Below are positions 35,424 to 46,764 of a stretch of 64,000 bases of DNA, piece after piece. Origin of the DNA: Dichomitus squalens LYAD-421 SS1 (Eukaryota; Basidiomycota; Agaricomycetes; Polyporales; Polyporaceae); the NCBI RefSeq assembly GCF_000275845.1, contig NW_006766901.1, positions 450,995 to 514,994 on the forward strand, given 5' to 3'. How positions within the stretch are numbered: the first letter of the stretch is position 1; every line of letters starts with the position of its first letter. The position numbers and the translations under genes are program-made. The notes beneath the pieces were generated by a model. The model did no database searches. It was not told the origin of the DNA and saw only the letters and a program-made list of their open reading frames with translations.

Positions 35424-36775
35424 CGATATCCGGATCGCAGTGGCACAACCAGGGTCTGGGGGCGCCTTTGTGTGAAATGCGGCAGCTGCCCACGGGTGAT
35501 CACAGATCTTCGAGACGTGCCCATATCGCGTTCATTTAGCTCGTGTTCGAGCAGACCGCCGACTGATATAGAGCTGAGTAAGGGGCCGACGTTAGCGGTT
35601 CCTTGTCGTGCATGCGTCCGCCGCCCAACCGGGCAGAAGAACGAAGGGTGTACATGTGTCGGCGATAGAAAGAGCAAGGGATAGCTTCAGAACTCCGCTT
35701 GTACTCCGCTGACTGAGTACTGTCCAGCGCTCCGGACAACATGACAAAGTTCCACTTCCTTCCTATCATAAGTCACCTCTCTCCTTGTCTGCAATAAACC
35801 TACCTCGAGATCTTTACGCCATGCGCACGAAACAGTGCTATTCAGTACTCAGTAGCCATTGAGCCCATGTGACGAAGTGCCATTTACACCCGAAGGCTGC
35901 TTTCCACATGCCGACGCTTAGGCAATCAACGTCTTTCACCTTGAGGCAACGTCCACCAACATGTTCCACTCCCGGCCTCCTGGCTCCCAGCGTCCGATGG
36001 CGTTCCTCCTGGAGCCGACGTGACGAGATGTAGGGTACATGCACAAGGTTCAGCGAAAGGCAGTAATTATCGTATGTTCTTGCGCACAATGATCTTATAG
36101 AGTGATACCCCGCATGTACAAACTTTTCCCTTCTCTGTGCTTAGATTCTCTGTAGCCGAGATTGCGCTACAGGTTCGTGTACCACGCACATGGAAAGTCT
36201 TGTGCTTGCCCTGATATGCTATGTAAGCTCAAAGACATTACGTCCCTTCGTGTGAGTGTGTCTAGGCCGTTGCGAGCGCGTCTGAGCTGTTGATCGTCAC
36301 ATTGTCAGGAATATCTGGGGTGGCACACAACCGCCGCAATTGCCACTCCCGTGTGACGAATTAAGCATCCTGCATATTTGCCTCGCTGCCCTGTAAGAAT
36401 CTATACTAACATGGCTCAGATTTCCATGCGTCGGCTGAGACGCGTTCGGTACCAATCCACCATCAGCCTAGTACTGTTAGCCCAGAGCCAGGGTAGTGTC
36501 CGGTGGCAAAGTGGAAGTCGTTTGTCTCCGACGGCGCCAGACCCTGCCCTCATTGACGTGAGTTTCGAGCTTCCATTCATCGCGCAATGTCTTTTGGAAC
36601 GCCCTTATCAACTCTGCCCCGCTAACCGGCCTCGCTCGTCTCCCATGTTCACACTCGTGGGGGTGGACGATGTGCAATGTGTACTCGTTTCTAGCGCCTC
36701 GCGTTTCTGCAGTTCATATATCTTATTGCTACGCTGAACGATTATGCTAGTGTACCTTCGACATCAGATATCACC
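35424..36775. other. intergenic, nothing recognised
   Basis: About 1.35 kb with only unconvincing short open frames on both strands. Confidence 0.45.
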
Positions 36776-39580
36776 ATGAACTGTTGCTTATGCAGTTCTG
36801 GACAGGCCAATGCGAAGGCCGACGCTGTTCTGAAAGGTGCTCGACTGATCCTGACGACTAGCCAGAACGTCACTTCCATGGTCCCGATCCCGGGCATTGG
36901 CCCCATCACTACCATTTTGATAGCTCTCATAGACAAACTTACGGTACGAAGCTCGTGTCCCGAGGTGATGCGAGTTGCCGTCTTCCAACCACTTACCATG
37001 GTTCTTTGCAGGAGATGAGGTCGAACCAACAAGGGTTCGAAGCCGTCTCGCGCGAGATCTCCCAGTTGGTCAACACCGTTGACAGGGCGGGCGAGAGAGT
37101 CATGAGCGAGTTTACGGGGATGCCAACCAGTGATCCGAGGCGTCTTGCGCTCGTCGATGGCCTACAAGGGTCTTCAAAACTGCAAGACCGAGTGAATAGG
37201 CTTTACACGTGAGTCAATCACAATCCTTGAGATATGAGCGTGGGTCGTGCTGACGGATACTTGCTGCCAGCACTCTCGCTGAACAGAAGACAAAGGCCGA
37301 TAAGCTATATCAAGGAACCTGCTGGCTTCGTTGGTTCTATAGTACACGAGACGCAGCCATACTCACGGAGATCCGGCAAGGCATCGCGAATGCTAGGGAG
37401 TATTTCAAGGTGCGTAGCACAGTGGTGTCAGTAATGCCGTCTCCTGAAGACATCGGAGTCCAGCTGGAGTGTCAAGTGGCTATCGAAGCCTCGATTGAGG
37501 ACGTCCTGGAGACGCTTGGGAGGATTGAGGTGACGGTCAATGCCATCAAGGTCGATGTTACGGTCAGTTAGACTTTCCTGAGGGAGAGAGCACAACTTGA
37601 CGTCTTGAAAGAAAGAAAATGCCATCAACGCAGTGGATAGTGAGCGAACACATCCCACCAACCAATCTTCGTCCCCAAACTGACAAGATGCCTTCACTTA
37701 GGGGATGAGAGGATCCTGGAAGCACTCCCGCACGCGGATGCAAGCTACCGCGCGGCAGTCAACGCGATGAAGAACAGCTTCATACAGGGAACACGTGCTG
37801 AACTCTTCGACGCAATGGACGAATGGATCGAGGGGCGTAATAGGGCATCGGCAGGAAAAGCTATATGCATACTAACCGGCGGCGCGGGCACTGGCAAGTC
37901 CACAATCGCTTCGGAGTTCGCACGACGACGCGACGACGCAGGCGACTACGGAGCGTCGTTCTTCTTTGTCCGCGGCGTAGCGGACCTGGACTCCACGAGG
38001 CTCGTCTTCCCGACAATTGCATACCAGCTCGCTCACTCGCAAGCTGCTGTTCGACCTCACATCGTCACCGCTGCTCGTGAGCACCTAAAGAGGGGCAAAA
38101 ACCAGCAGATGAAGTACGAGGCTCCGAATCTTCTACATCGACCTGTTCACGACCTGGACCCTCGGCATCCCCGTATGTTCCTTGTCGTTGACGCCGTAGA
38201 CGAGTGCTCAGAGGAGGCGCGGACTCTTGTACCTGAAATGCTCGACCTGCTTCTCGCCAGTGTACGCGAGGCCCGGTTTCCTCTTCGGATTTTCCTCACA
38301 ACTCGCCCAAACTCCTTGGTTGAAGACAAGCTTCGCAATTCGCAGTGGTCTCAACTCGTTCACAAGATTTCCCTTCACGATCTCTCTCCGGAGTCCGTTG
38401 AACGCGACATCGCGATCTTTGTCCGCGACAAGATCTCGAAGCTACCTGCAGGAGAAGCGCTCTTGCGAGATCAGCCTGAAGTGGCTCATCGCTTGGCTCA
38501 CCGTGCTGGTGGCCTATTCATCTACGCGAAGACCGCTATGGATTTCCTCCATGATTACCCCGATTTCGTCGAAGACCGTTTGGACGACCTTCTCTCCGAT
38601 GGCTCTTCGCAGTTTTCCGCGGCGCTCCAGCCTCTCGACGACTTATATCTCACTGTCCTAGAGATCGCGTTTCCATCCAAGGACCTGTCGCAGTCACCGC
38701 GCCTCCGTCGGCCTGTCGAGGCAACACTTGGTAGCCTGGCGGTCCTCCGCAACCCCCTGTCTCCCAGAGTTCTCGAGTCGTTGATCGGGGTTGCACGCAA
38801 GGACATCTGTTCAGTCCTGAATCGTCTCCGATCTGTCGTCCTCTATGACAATGAGAAGCCGGACGAACAGTTCCGCCCGATGCATGCAACATTTCCCCAG
38901 TTCTTGGTCGACCCGAATCGTTGCATGAGCCCATCCTACCGTGTTGACACGAAGCGCCAGCATGCTCGTCTGGCGAAGGGTTGCTTCCAAGCTCTCCTGA
39001 CGCTGGAGCAGAATGTTTGTCAGCTCCCTGATCCAGCAGTGAATAAGGCTGCGATCCCAGACTTGACGAGACGTCTCGAGAGGCACGTCCCCGAGCATGT
39101 GCGCTACGCTTGCGTTCACTGGACGATGCATCTCGGAGAAGCGTGCGAGCTCGCTACAAGGCACGTCGGCAACGAATGCTATTGCAAAGACATGCTCGAG
39201 GCGTTGACATTGTTCGTGCGGACGAAGCTCAGGAACTGGATAGAGACGATGGGCTACATGGGGCGGCTGGATATGGTGGTGAAGGGGCTGGATATCGCTC
39301 GCGACTACCTGACGGTGTGTATTACCTCGTCCTCTGCTGATGTTATGGTCTAACGTGAGTTCCGTTGTAGTTTTCCCCTCAGTTTGAGGACCTAGACACA
39401 CTCCTTGCGGATAGCCGTCAGCTCGTCGCAGACCACTACTGGGAGATAGAGGAATGCCCTCACGAAGTCCATCAGGCATCCAGCATGCCGGGTGGTTTCT
39501 TGCCTACGCTGAATCTCGGTAGGAGCTCCCGTAGACTGACCAAGAACGAGAAGCGGATCGAGCTCAAGCTCGACTACTGA
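36776..39580 (+). CDS. NACHT-type NTPase (NLR-like), paralogue 1
   Basis: Seven exons (36776-36943, 37012-37208, 37271-37409, 37464-37562, 37612-37639, 37702-39314, 39383-39580) give 813 residues. Residues 1-210 are predicted helical, starting MNCCLCSSG and containing PIPGIGPITTILIALIDKL, a pattern seen in HeLo/MLKL-like four-helix bundles (inference). The NACHT domain has Walker A GGAGTGKST (270-278), Walker B FLVVDAVDEC (370-379), a RGVADLDSTRLVFPTIAYQL motif and a sensor-like RIFLTTRP. After it comes a ~250-residue module (FRPMHATFPQFLVDP, YACVHWTMHL) with no ankyrin, WD40 or TPR repeats. Fungal proteins of this class act in non-self recognition and regulated cell death. The neighbour NLR2 is a tandem paralogue. 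Confidence 0.88.
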
Positions 39581-40993
39581 TCGGCGACTTCGTTGTGCCA
39601 TGGCTCCAGTGGTCTTGGCGATGGCCTGTCGCGTAGTTGCTGCAGCATTGGGCTATGTTGTTACAAGATTGGAAGATATTTCTCTACACTACCAGCTTAT
39701 GATGCGCATATCCTATCTGCAGCTTGCAATATGTAGCAGGGAGACAGTGCGTGCATCGAAATTCTGTGAAGCGTACAATTGGGTGTAGCCGTATCGGAGA
39801 TTGGACACTTGATAGTAGTTTTGGACTCCGCAAGAGCGGAGGCGGTCATGCAGAGTCTTGTCGCTGAGCAGGCATGGGAACGAAAGCATATCACCTTCTG
39901 GTCTGTCCTGCTCGACGCAATGCATCTACCATGACATTTGTCCCGACGCAGCCTGGCTGTATCCGCATGCCTGATACATAGATACGCCCGTATGTCATCA
40001 CAAATCGCTTCACCAGCCTCGCTACTGCATCATTGTTGACATCGTTGAGTATCTTTCCGTGAAAATTTCTTCAAATTGAATCTCTGCACTGATACTTACC
40101 CCGTCAGACGGGTCGGAGCAAGCATGCACTTGACGCCTTGATCCGTTTATGAAATATGCAACCAGTGGCTACCGAAGGTGCGTTTACATTCATCCCGAGC
40201 TGTCGGGCAGTAGGTCAGCGGATTCGGAGTGATGTAAAATGGCTCGCATAGCCCAAGCGAGCACGAGAAAATGAACATGCTTCTACAGCCGCGCAAGTAC
40301 GTTTCCAGGTCGATCATGCGCCCTCAAGTCGGATCCGCCGTGGTATGTCTTGTCAATCCATTGAAGCTACTTATGTTCATTCTGTGTTCGCTACTCCGGC
40401 ATGCAACGTAGGGTCAGCCTGCACACGACGCTTGTACGGCATAGTGTAGCCGTAGTAAGCTGGCCAGTACTATGACACCGAGAACGCTACTCGCCGGTGA
40501 CACCGAGTGGGTTAGTTGGTACGGTGTTTGCGCCGAGTCCAAATGCGATAGCTTTTCCGTGGAACCAGGCTGCGGATTGAACATGAAAAACACGTTCTCT
40601 GCGGGGGTTGGTCGCCTATAGGGTTCAGCTACGCATCGCAAAAAGCCTCGGGGATCCCGCGTTCCACACTAGATATATATCATCACAGCACATGACGGAA
40701 ACTCATACTTTGACACTAGGCAAGCCTGAATCAACTATAGATCATGAGGTATCTGGCTTCCCCGCATCTAGATCAGGATATCTAAAAATGAGCTCGCAGC
40801 CAGCGTTAGTAGTCGGCTGGCATGGGACAAGCTCAGCGATAAACCGGACATTTCACGCCCAGCACAACCCATGATAGTATAGTATGTCGCTGTCGTTAAA
40901 GCGCTGCCGGCGAAGCCTCTCTGGGACGCTAACCATCCTCGGACCCCCACCAACATAGAACATACGCCCCTTCCATAGACGACAACAACCATC
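39581..40993. other. intergenic between two NLR genes
   Basis: About 1.4 kb without a supported gene. Open frames are short and unlike any flanking gene. It includes the promoter of NLR2. Confidence 0.45.
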
Positions 40994-43744
40994 ATGAAAC
41001 TGTTGCCTCCAGAGCGGAGATCGACTATCGATGACATCCTGAACTGGTCAAAAACTGGTCTCGAATGGGGAAAGCACATCACTTCCGTTTTCCCCATCCC
41101 TGGGTATGAGCCAGTGGCCGATGCCCTGATAGCACTGATCGATAAAGTAGCGGTGTGTTGTCTCCGCATCTTTTTGCTTTGGTTCTGAACACGTCCTTTG
41201 GGCAATCGCAGGCTGCGAGGACCAATGAAGAAGATGTCGAATCGCTGCTGATTGAACTCAAACAACTTGCAGAGGTAGTCGGCAAGTCCAAGCACGACAT
41301 CGACGATCATATCGAGTCAACGCTCGAAAAGGACCAAGTTCAAGGGGAGAACGCACTCCAATCTCCGCGAGAGGTCGAAGACCATTTCAAGAAGTTCGAA
41401 CTGTACGTCGTAAGATTATGCTCGTTCTCCGCTCAATTGACATCCACATCTGTCAGTGATTTGAGGGGCCTCAGCGACCAATCCAAGGCTCTCAAGCACA
41501 GCAACTTTCTGCCGGCCTGGTTGTTCAGTAGTCGTGACGCTCGGACCATATCGAAGATTAAGAGCGATGTCGCGAAGGCCAGAGAATATTTCGAGGTGAG
41601 TGCAGCGGCTGGGTGCGTAGGTCGTATGAGTATGTGCTGAGATCCCGCAGACGAGTTGCTTGGTTGCTATTCAGACGTGGCTGGAGAACATAGATAAGAA
41701 GCTGCAGCATATCACAGTTGCTGTGACGGATATAGGAGATGTAGTCAAGGCGAGTTCCATGACTAGCCCTTGCTATATCTTACACTGACGTGGTCATAGA
41801 GGGCGGAAGTTGAACGCAGGGAGGACGGTCAGTAAATTCGTGACCACTGTTGTCAGCATGTCGGCTCACGAACGGTACATCTGTACAACAGCGGACGACC
41901 GGATTCTCGACGCCTTACCTCGCGCAGACGCAGGCTATAACTCTTCCTTCAACCAACTCAAAGGACGTTTCCTGGAGGGGACGCGCGCCAAGCTTTTTGA
42001 GAAGCTGGAGGCATGGATCGAGGTCGATTCGTCGCACAAGCCAATATGCGTTCTCACCGGGGGCGCCGGGACCGGCAAGTCTACTGTCGCATTCGAGCTG
42101 GCGAAGCGCCTCGACGAACGGTACCATCGACTGGGCGCCTCGTTCTTTTTCATACGCGGTATCGCCGACTTGGACTCCACTCGACTCTTCTTCCCTACCC
42201 TCGCATACCAGCTGGCGCACTCTCAGGACGTCTTGCGAAAGCACATCGTAGACTCAGCTCGTGAGCACCTGAAGAAAGGGAGGACCCAGGCGATGGAACG
42301 CGAAGCGCCTGCTCTACTCCATAATCCCCTGAGCCTCGTGGGCAAGCAGGACCCTCCTATCTTTTTGGTCGTCGATGCAGTTGATGAATGCACTGAGGAC
42401 CCAGTCAAGCTCGTACAGGAGATGCTCGATTTCCTCATGGCCACGACACAACACGGGCCCATTCGAATCTTCCTCACTGTCCGTCCAGTGCGGCCCATTG
42501 AGGCCAAACTTTCCTCTGCGAAGTGGACGACGGATGTTCACACCATCTCCCTCGAAACCTCCTCGAACGACGCCACCGCGGACATCTTGGCATTCATCAA
42601 GGACAGCTTCTCTCGGATTCCGCAAGGTCCGGAATTACTCAAGAAGCGCGGAGACATTGCGTACCGGCTCGCTCAGCAAGCTCAAGGCCTGTTCATCTAC
42701 GCCCGTACAGCGATCGATTTCCTCGAAACCTATCCTGGGCCTCTCGAAGAGGGCGTAGGTTTCCTGCTTTCAGATGTCGCCGAAGAAGCGGTCGCTCTGG
42801 GACCACTTGATCAGCTCTACCTCGTGGTCCTGGAGAATGCGTTTCCTCCTGCTCATATGCAGCAGCTCGTGCTGCGCGCACGCGTCCAGGTCGTGCTTGG
42901 ATGCGTCGCCGTGCTCCGGAATCCTGTATCACCACGCATCCTGGAGAAGCTCACACTGCCGACCCGCAGGACGATCACATGCCAGGACACGGTGTCTGTC
43001 CTGGATCGACTCCGATCTGTGGTGATCTTCGAGAATGGCTCCGTCGACGAGGCCTTCCGCCCGATGCATGCAACATTTTCTCAATTTCTCGTTGATCCGA
43101 CGCGTTGCACGAACGCATTGTATCTGGTCGATACGCAGCGTCAGCACGCGCACATGGCAGATGCATGTCTCAAGGCAGTGCTATCGCTCGAGCAGAACAT
43201 GTGTCGATTGGAGGAGTCGGAGTTGGAGGGTTCCATTCAAGACATTGCTGACATCGAGAGCCGTCTGATCCACGTTCCTCAGCATGTGCAGTACGCCTGC
43301 GTTTACTGGGTGGCGCATCTTCGCGAGGCGTGCAGACCCTTGACGCATGCTGGCCACGGGTGCTTCTGCGGCGACCTCGTGGTGCTACTTGAGAACTTCG
43401 TCGCGAACAAGATGCTGCAATGGATGGAGACTCTGGGACTGATGGGTAGGGTCGATGGTGCGATGGATGCCCTTGGCGCGGCGAGAGATTGGTTGCCTAG
43501 GGAGGTATGCATATTTGCTTCCAGTCGTGACCGTGTCAGGCGCTAACACGTACTTTGCCAGCCTCAGTACACCCACATACGCGAACGTATTAATCACGGA
43601 CGACAGATACTCTTCAACCACACCGATGGTATACGCAATTGCCCCCATTCAGTGTACAAGGTCTCAACGCAGGAGGATGGGGACTTCACACTCAACGCCA
43701 TTCTCCGTCATCGTCCTGCGATTGTAAGCGACTACGGGGCCTGA
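40994..43744 (+). CDS. NACHT-type NTPase (NLR-like), paralogue 2
   Basis: Seven exons (40994-41152, 41212-41402, 41457-41595, 41651-41749, 41800-41827, 41892-43504, 43562-43744) give 803 residues. Exons 3, 4, 5 and 6 have exactly the same lengths as in NLR1 (139, 99, 28 and 1613 bp). The helical N-terminus has FPIPGYEPVADALIALIDK and SSRDARTISKIKSDVAKAR. Walker A is GGAGTGKST (262-270) and Walker B FLVVDAVDEC (363-372). The post-NACHT module repeats FRPMHATFSQFLVDP and YACVYWVAHL. Intron 4 starts with GC (AAG|GCGAGT), a non-canonical but accepted donor. The last exon keeps a NCPHSVYKVS element matching ECPHEVHQAS of NLR1. Confidence 0.88.
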
Positions 43745-43981
43745 TTCAGGGATATGTTCCCGCACAATTCCCCAACTATTCAAATGATTTCGCGAACGGA
43801 TACAACATATATAAGTATGTCGTTACGGCTCTGTTGATGTACGTATGTGATCCTGTACCCTCGGCACATTGCATAGGTCCACATTCTTCGAGGCTAAGGG
43901 ACGACTTGAGACGCGCTGTCAAATAGTGCGAGTACTAAGCATCAATTTAGCGCACAGGCTGAATGACTGACGTACCGTGAA
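43745..43981. other. short gap between convergent genes
   Basis: Only 237 bp separate the NLR2 stop from the FtsJ-2 stop; nothing coding is seen. Confidence 0.4.
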
Positions 43982-45206
43982 TTACTGTATGCCCTTCTTG
44001 CGGAACAGTCTGTCAAGACCCTGGACTTGGGTGGACCAAACTCCTCGGCCTAGCTCGATCAAACGATCTAGATACTCCGTCAGAATAGTCTCGGCTGTGG
44101 CGACAAAGTCGAGGTCTCCGGGCAAGATCATGCGCCCACGCCCTCCACGTCCACCGCTGCGAAGCTGAACCAAAAGCTCTCGCAATCCAGAGAGGTATTG
44201 CTGTCTGGCCTTTGCGTGCTGCATTCCACAAGCACCTTTGGCAATCACAAAGCATGTACCCCGGCTGGCATGCATGGTACGTGGCTTGTGGACGGTGAGC
44301 TTGTCCGAAAGATGATCGAGGAGGTAGAGGAGTATAGCCGACGGCCAGCATTCGACATGGGACAGTCTCATGACTATTGTGCCCCCGGGACAGACAGTTT
44401 CGAGCCCGATTATAAGTTGCGTGATCAGCAAACTGTCACGATATGCGCCATATACGGTCTTCCTGTCTTCTGGCGCAGGCTCCACGGGATGGTGGTAGGT
44501 GCGTGACGCGCTTTCGCCTAAGAGCACCAGGGAGAAGCGACGGAGGAAACGGCCTGGGAGTCTTTGTGAAGATACAGTGGTCGAATCCGAACGGAATGGT
44601 GAGATATCGTATGCAAGTATATCCTTCTCGATGAACTCATAGCGCGGAAGGAAGGATTCCTCGAGCAGGAAGATATGGCCGCCTTGAACAGCTGGGAGAG
44701 ATATACCTGTCCCACGAGCGTGTCTGTTCTTGCGAAGAACGTATGAGCTCAAGCCCCCAGAAGAGCAGCTGTGGAACGCAAAGGGGAGAAGGGTCAGACT
44801 TCAACATAGCATAGCGTGCATGAGAGGCTTCCTTACCCTACGTCGAGGAACTCGATGGGCTTGAGAGGGGAAATACAACCGGATGCGAGGTCGATTTCCT
44901 GCATCACCTTCTTCATCATGTGAAACCATGTAGAGGCGACTTTTTTATCCGGGTTGTCCGCAACTGTCCGCTGCCACTTGAAGTGGTCGTCCAGAGTTTC
45001 TTCGTTCCATCCCTTGGAGTATTTTCATCAGTGGCTTCACACACGACTGTGACAAAGGCTCCGCGCACCTTACTCCTCATTGCGAGTAGCTCTTGGAGCT
45101 CTGGAACGTATCGTCTGGCAAGTATGGCCGAGGGCCCCAGGATCAGTCCCTCCTCGGTGAGATTCTCAGCGATATGAGCTAGGGCGGGGTAGCTGTGTTG
45201 TGCCAT
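43982..45206 (-). CDS. FtsJ/RrmJ-like methyltransferase, paralogue 2
   Basis: Three exons (45206-45069, 45012-44837, 44768-43982) give 366 residues, with intron phases 0 and 2 as in FtsJ-1. The splice restores SAM motif I as LDVGCSSGGLSSYVL. GWNEETLDDHFKWQR parallels GWSEESLHGHFSRQR of paralogue 1, and GGTIVMRLSHVE and VHKPRTMHASRG are nearly identical to it. The motif IV aspartate seen in paralogue 1 (FDLVIVDGHALR) is gone (FSLVLLGESASR), so this copy probably lacks methyltransferase activity even if it binds SAM. It sits tail to tail with NLR2. Confidence 0.85.
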
Positions 45207-45273
45207 GTCCTCGTGTATGTAGTGGGAAGAGTGGTGGTTGACGGTGCAAGTCGGGTCCCTCGGTGGATAGTAT

Positions 45274-45293
45274 GAGTTGTACTTATACAACTC
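45274..45293. promoter_or_regulatory. perfect inverted repeat upstream of FtsJ-2
   Basis: GAGTTGTA-CTTA-TACAACTC has 8-bp perfect arms and a 4-bp centre, 68 bp upstream of the FtsJ-2 ATG. On the minus strand its middle reads TATAAG, so it may overlap a TATA-like element and could be a dimeric protein-binding site. No second copy was found in front of FtsJ-1. Confidence 0.35.
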
Positions 45294-45617
45294 GTCAGCA
45301 CCATGAAACTAATATTACGGCGAGGATTCGCTATATAGAGCTTCCATATGTGAAATGTGGTCTGCGGTGCCGCAGCTGCAGAAACAGTCAGATTTGAGGA
45401 CACGCATGCTCACCTGACAGCGTAGTGCTACCGCAGCTAGACATTTGCTATCTCTTTAGCTACCGCAGCCCTCTTGGGTTCAACGATGGTTATAGGTGCT
45501 ATCTGGCTACAGGCGACGGTGTGGCCGGAGTAAGCTGGACGGCGGTCTGATGAATGTTGCTCTCAGTGGAGCTGTGGATACTCCACGAGCTGGCCTTGAT
45601 ATCATGGTTTCGGACGT
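45294..45617. other. intergenic, nothing recognised
   Basis: About 320 bp upstream of FtsJ-2 beyond the palindrome; no coding sequence supported. Confidence 0.4.
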
Positions 45618-45930
45618 GTGATACGTTATGTACATTCACACAGTCCATTCAGTAGGTCGAACCCACTATCCGTCTCGTGCGTCTGGCCGGCAGCCGACTC
45701 CTGCGCGGCAGTGAACCTTTCCACATCGCGGAGGCACTGGACGCCAACAAAGGCTGCGGCGAGGATGCGGAAGACGAGGTTTATCGCGTCGCCGACGGCG
45801 CCTACTCGCTCGTTCACCCGCTCGATGTCGATGAACTTTGAAAGAGCCGAGCCTGGACTGCCGGATCGTCTGCGCGCTTGAGTAGGGATGCAAGTCGAGA
45901 CTGGGGCGCATGCTCCCCTGTAGCAACTCT
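45618..45930 (-). pseudogene. helical coding fragment with frame break
   Basis: Leftward reading gives SRLASLLKRADDPAVQARL in one frame, then, after a one-base shift near 45845, KFIDIERVNERVGAVGDAI followed by NLVFRILAAAFVGVQCLRD before a stop. The amphipathic texture resembles the helical N-terminal exons of the neighbouring NLR genes, so it may be a piece of a fourth NLR. That link is an inference from texture only. Confidence 0.3.
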
Positions 45931-46764
45931 ACATTGCTTCGAGAGTGTGCGTGCTAGCTGACTCGGCCATAGCATCTGTTTCACTCCGCTGAGATGTCGA
46001 GAGGGTTCTCACATTCCGGCCTGTCTGTTCGGGGGTGGCGGTGTGGAAAACTTCCGACAGCCCTTCGCCGGAGAGCAATGGCTTTGTTAAGACATTGAAG
46101 GAGCAGTAGCCGCAGACCCGAAGCCAAGGAAAGGAAAACAGGACCAGGTATGGTTTCCAAACTGGAATGAGCACCCGAGGATGAATAACCGTTCTAAGAG
46201 ATTCACAGCGAACGGAGTGTACGAAGTTGAAACGGACCGCGTTCGCGCTGTGCGCTTGTAGGTATTTGGTCTTGTTATCCAAATGGCTGCCACTGAAGGA
46301 CTCGGAGGCGTGCCATGTCCTGGTCGACTCGCCTACTAGTCGGATGGTCTCCCAGAAGCAATCCCGTGTGAGTTATGATCAATGCATGCGCTGCATAGAA
46401 GATCCCTAATCTCCACATCTTGTGCAGGCCGTAGGTACAAGGAAGAATGGAGAAGGCGCCCATCGAGCGCGACTCGCGATCGGAGGCCGCGAAGCAAGTT
46501 GTCGTACGTTGGAACGCTTCTGCATGCAATCTTATACACTGTCTGACTGTAAATGGGGATACCCATTGTTCAATACGATTGAATATGTCTCATTTTCAGC
46601 ACCTCAACAGCATCGCGGATTTCGTATTTGCACGCTGATGTTGCGAGGTCACGTTAGGGCCACTGTCAGTGCAAGCTGGCAATGCGTATAAAAACCTGGT
46701 GAATGTACATATGTGTCGTTACGGTATGAGATCCATAGGACCCGTCTAAGCACGATCTGCCCTT
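45931..46764. other. intergenic, nothing recognised
   Basis: About 830 bp with short unconvincing open frames on both strands, ending at the NLR3 stop. Confidence 0.4.
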
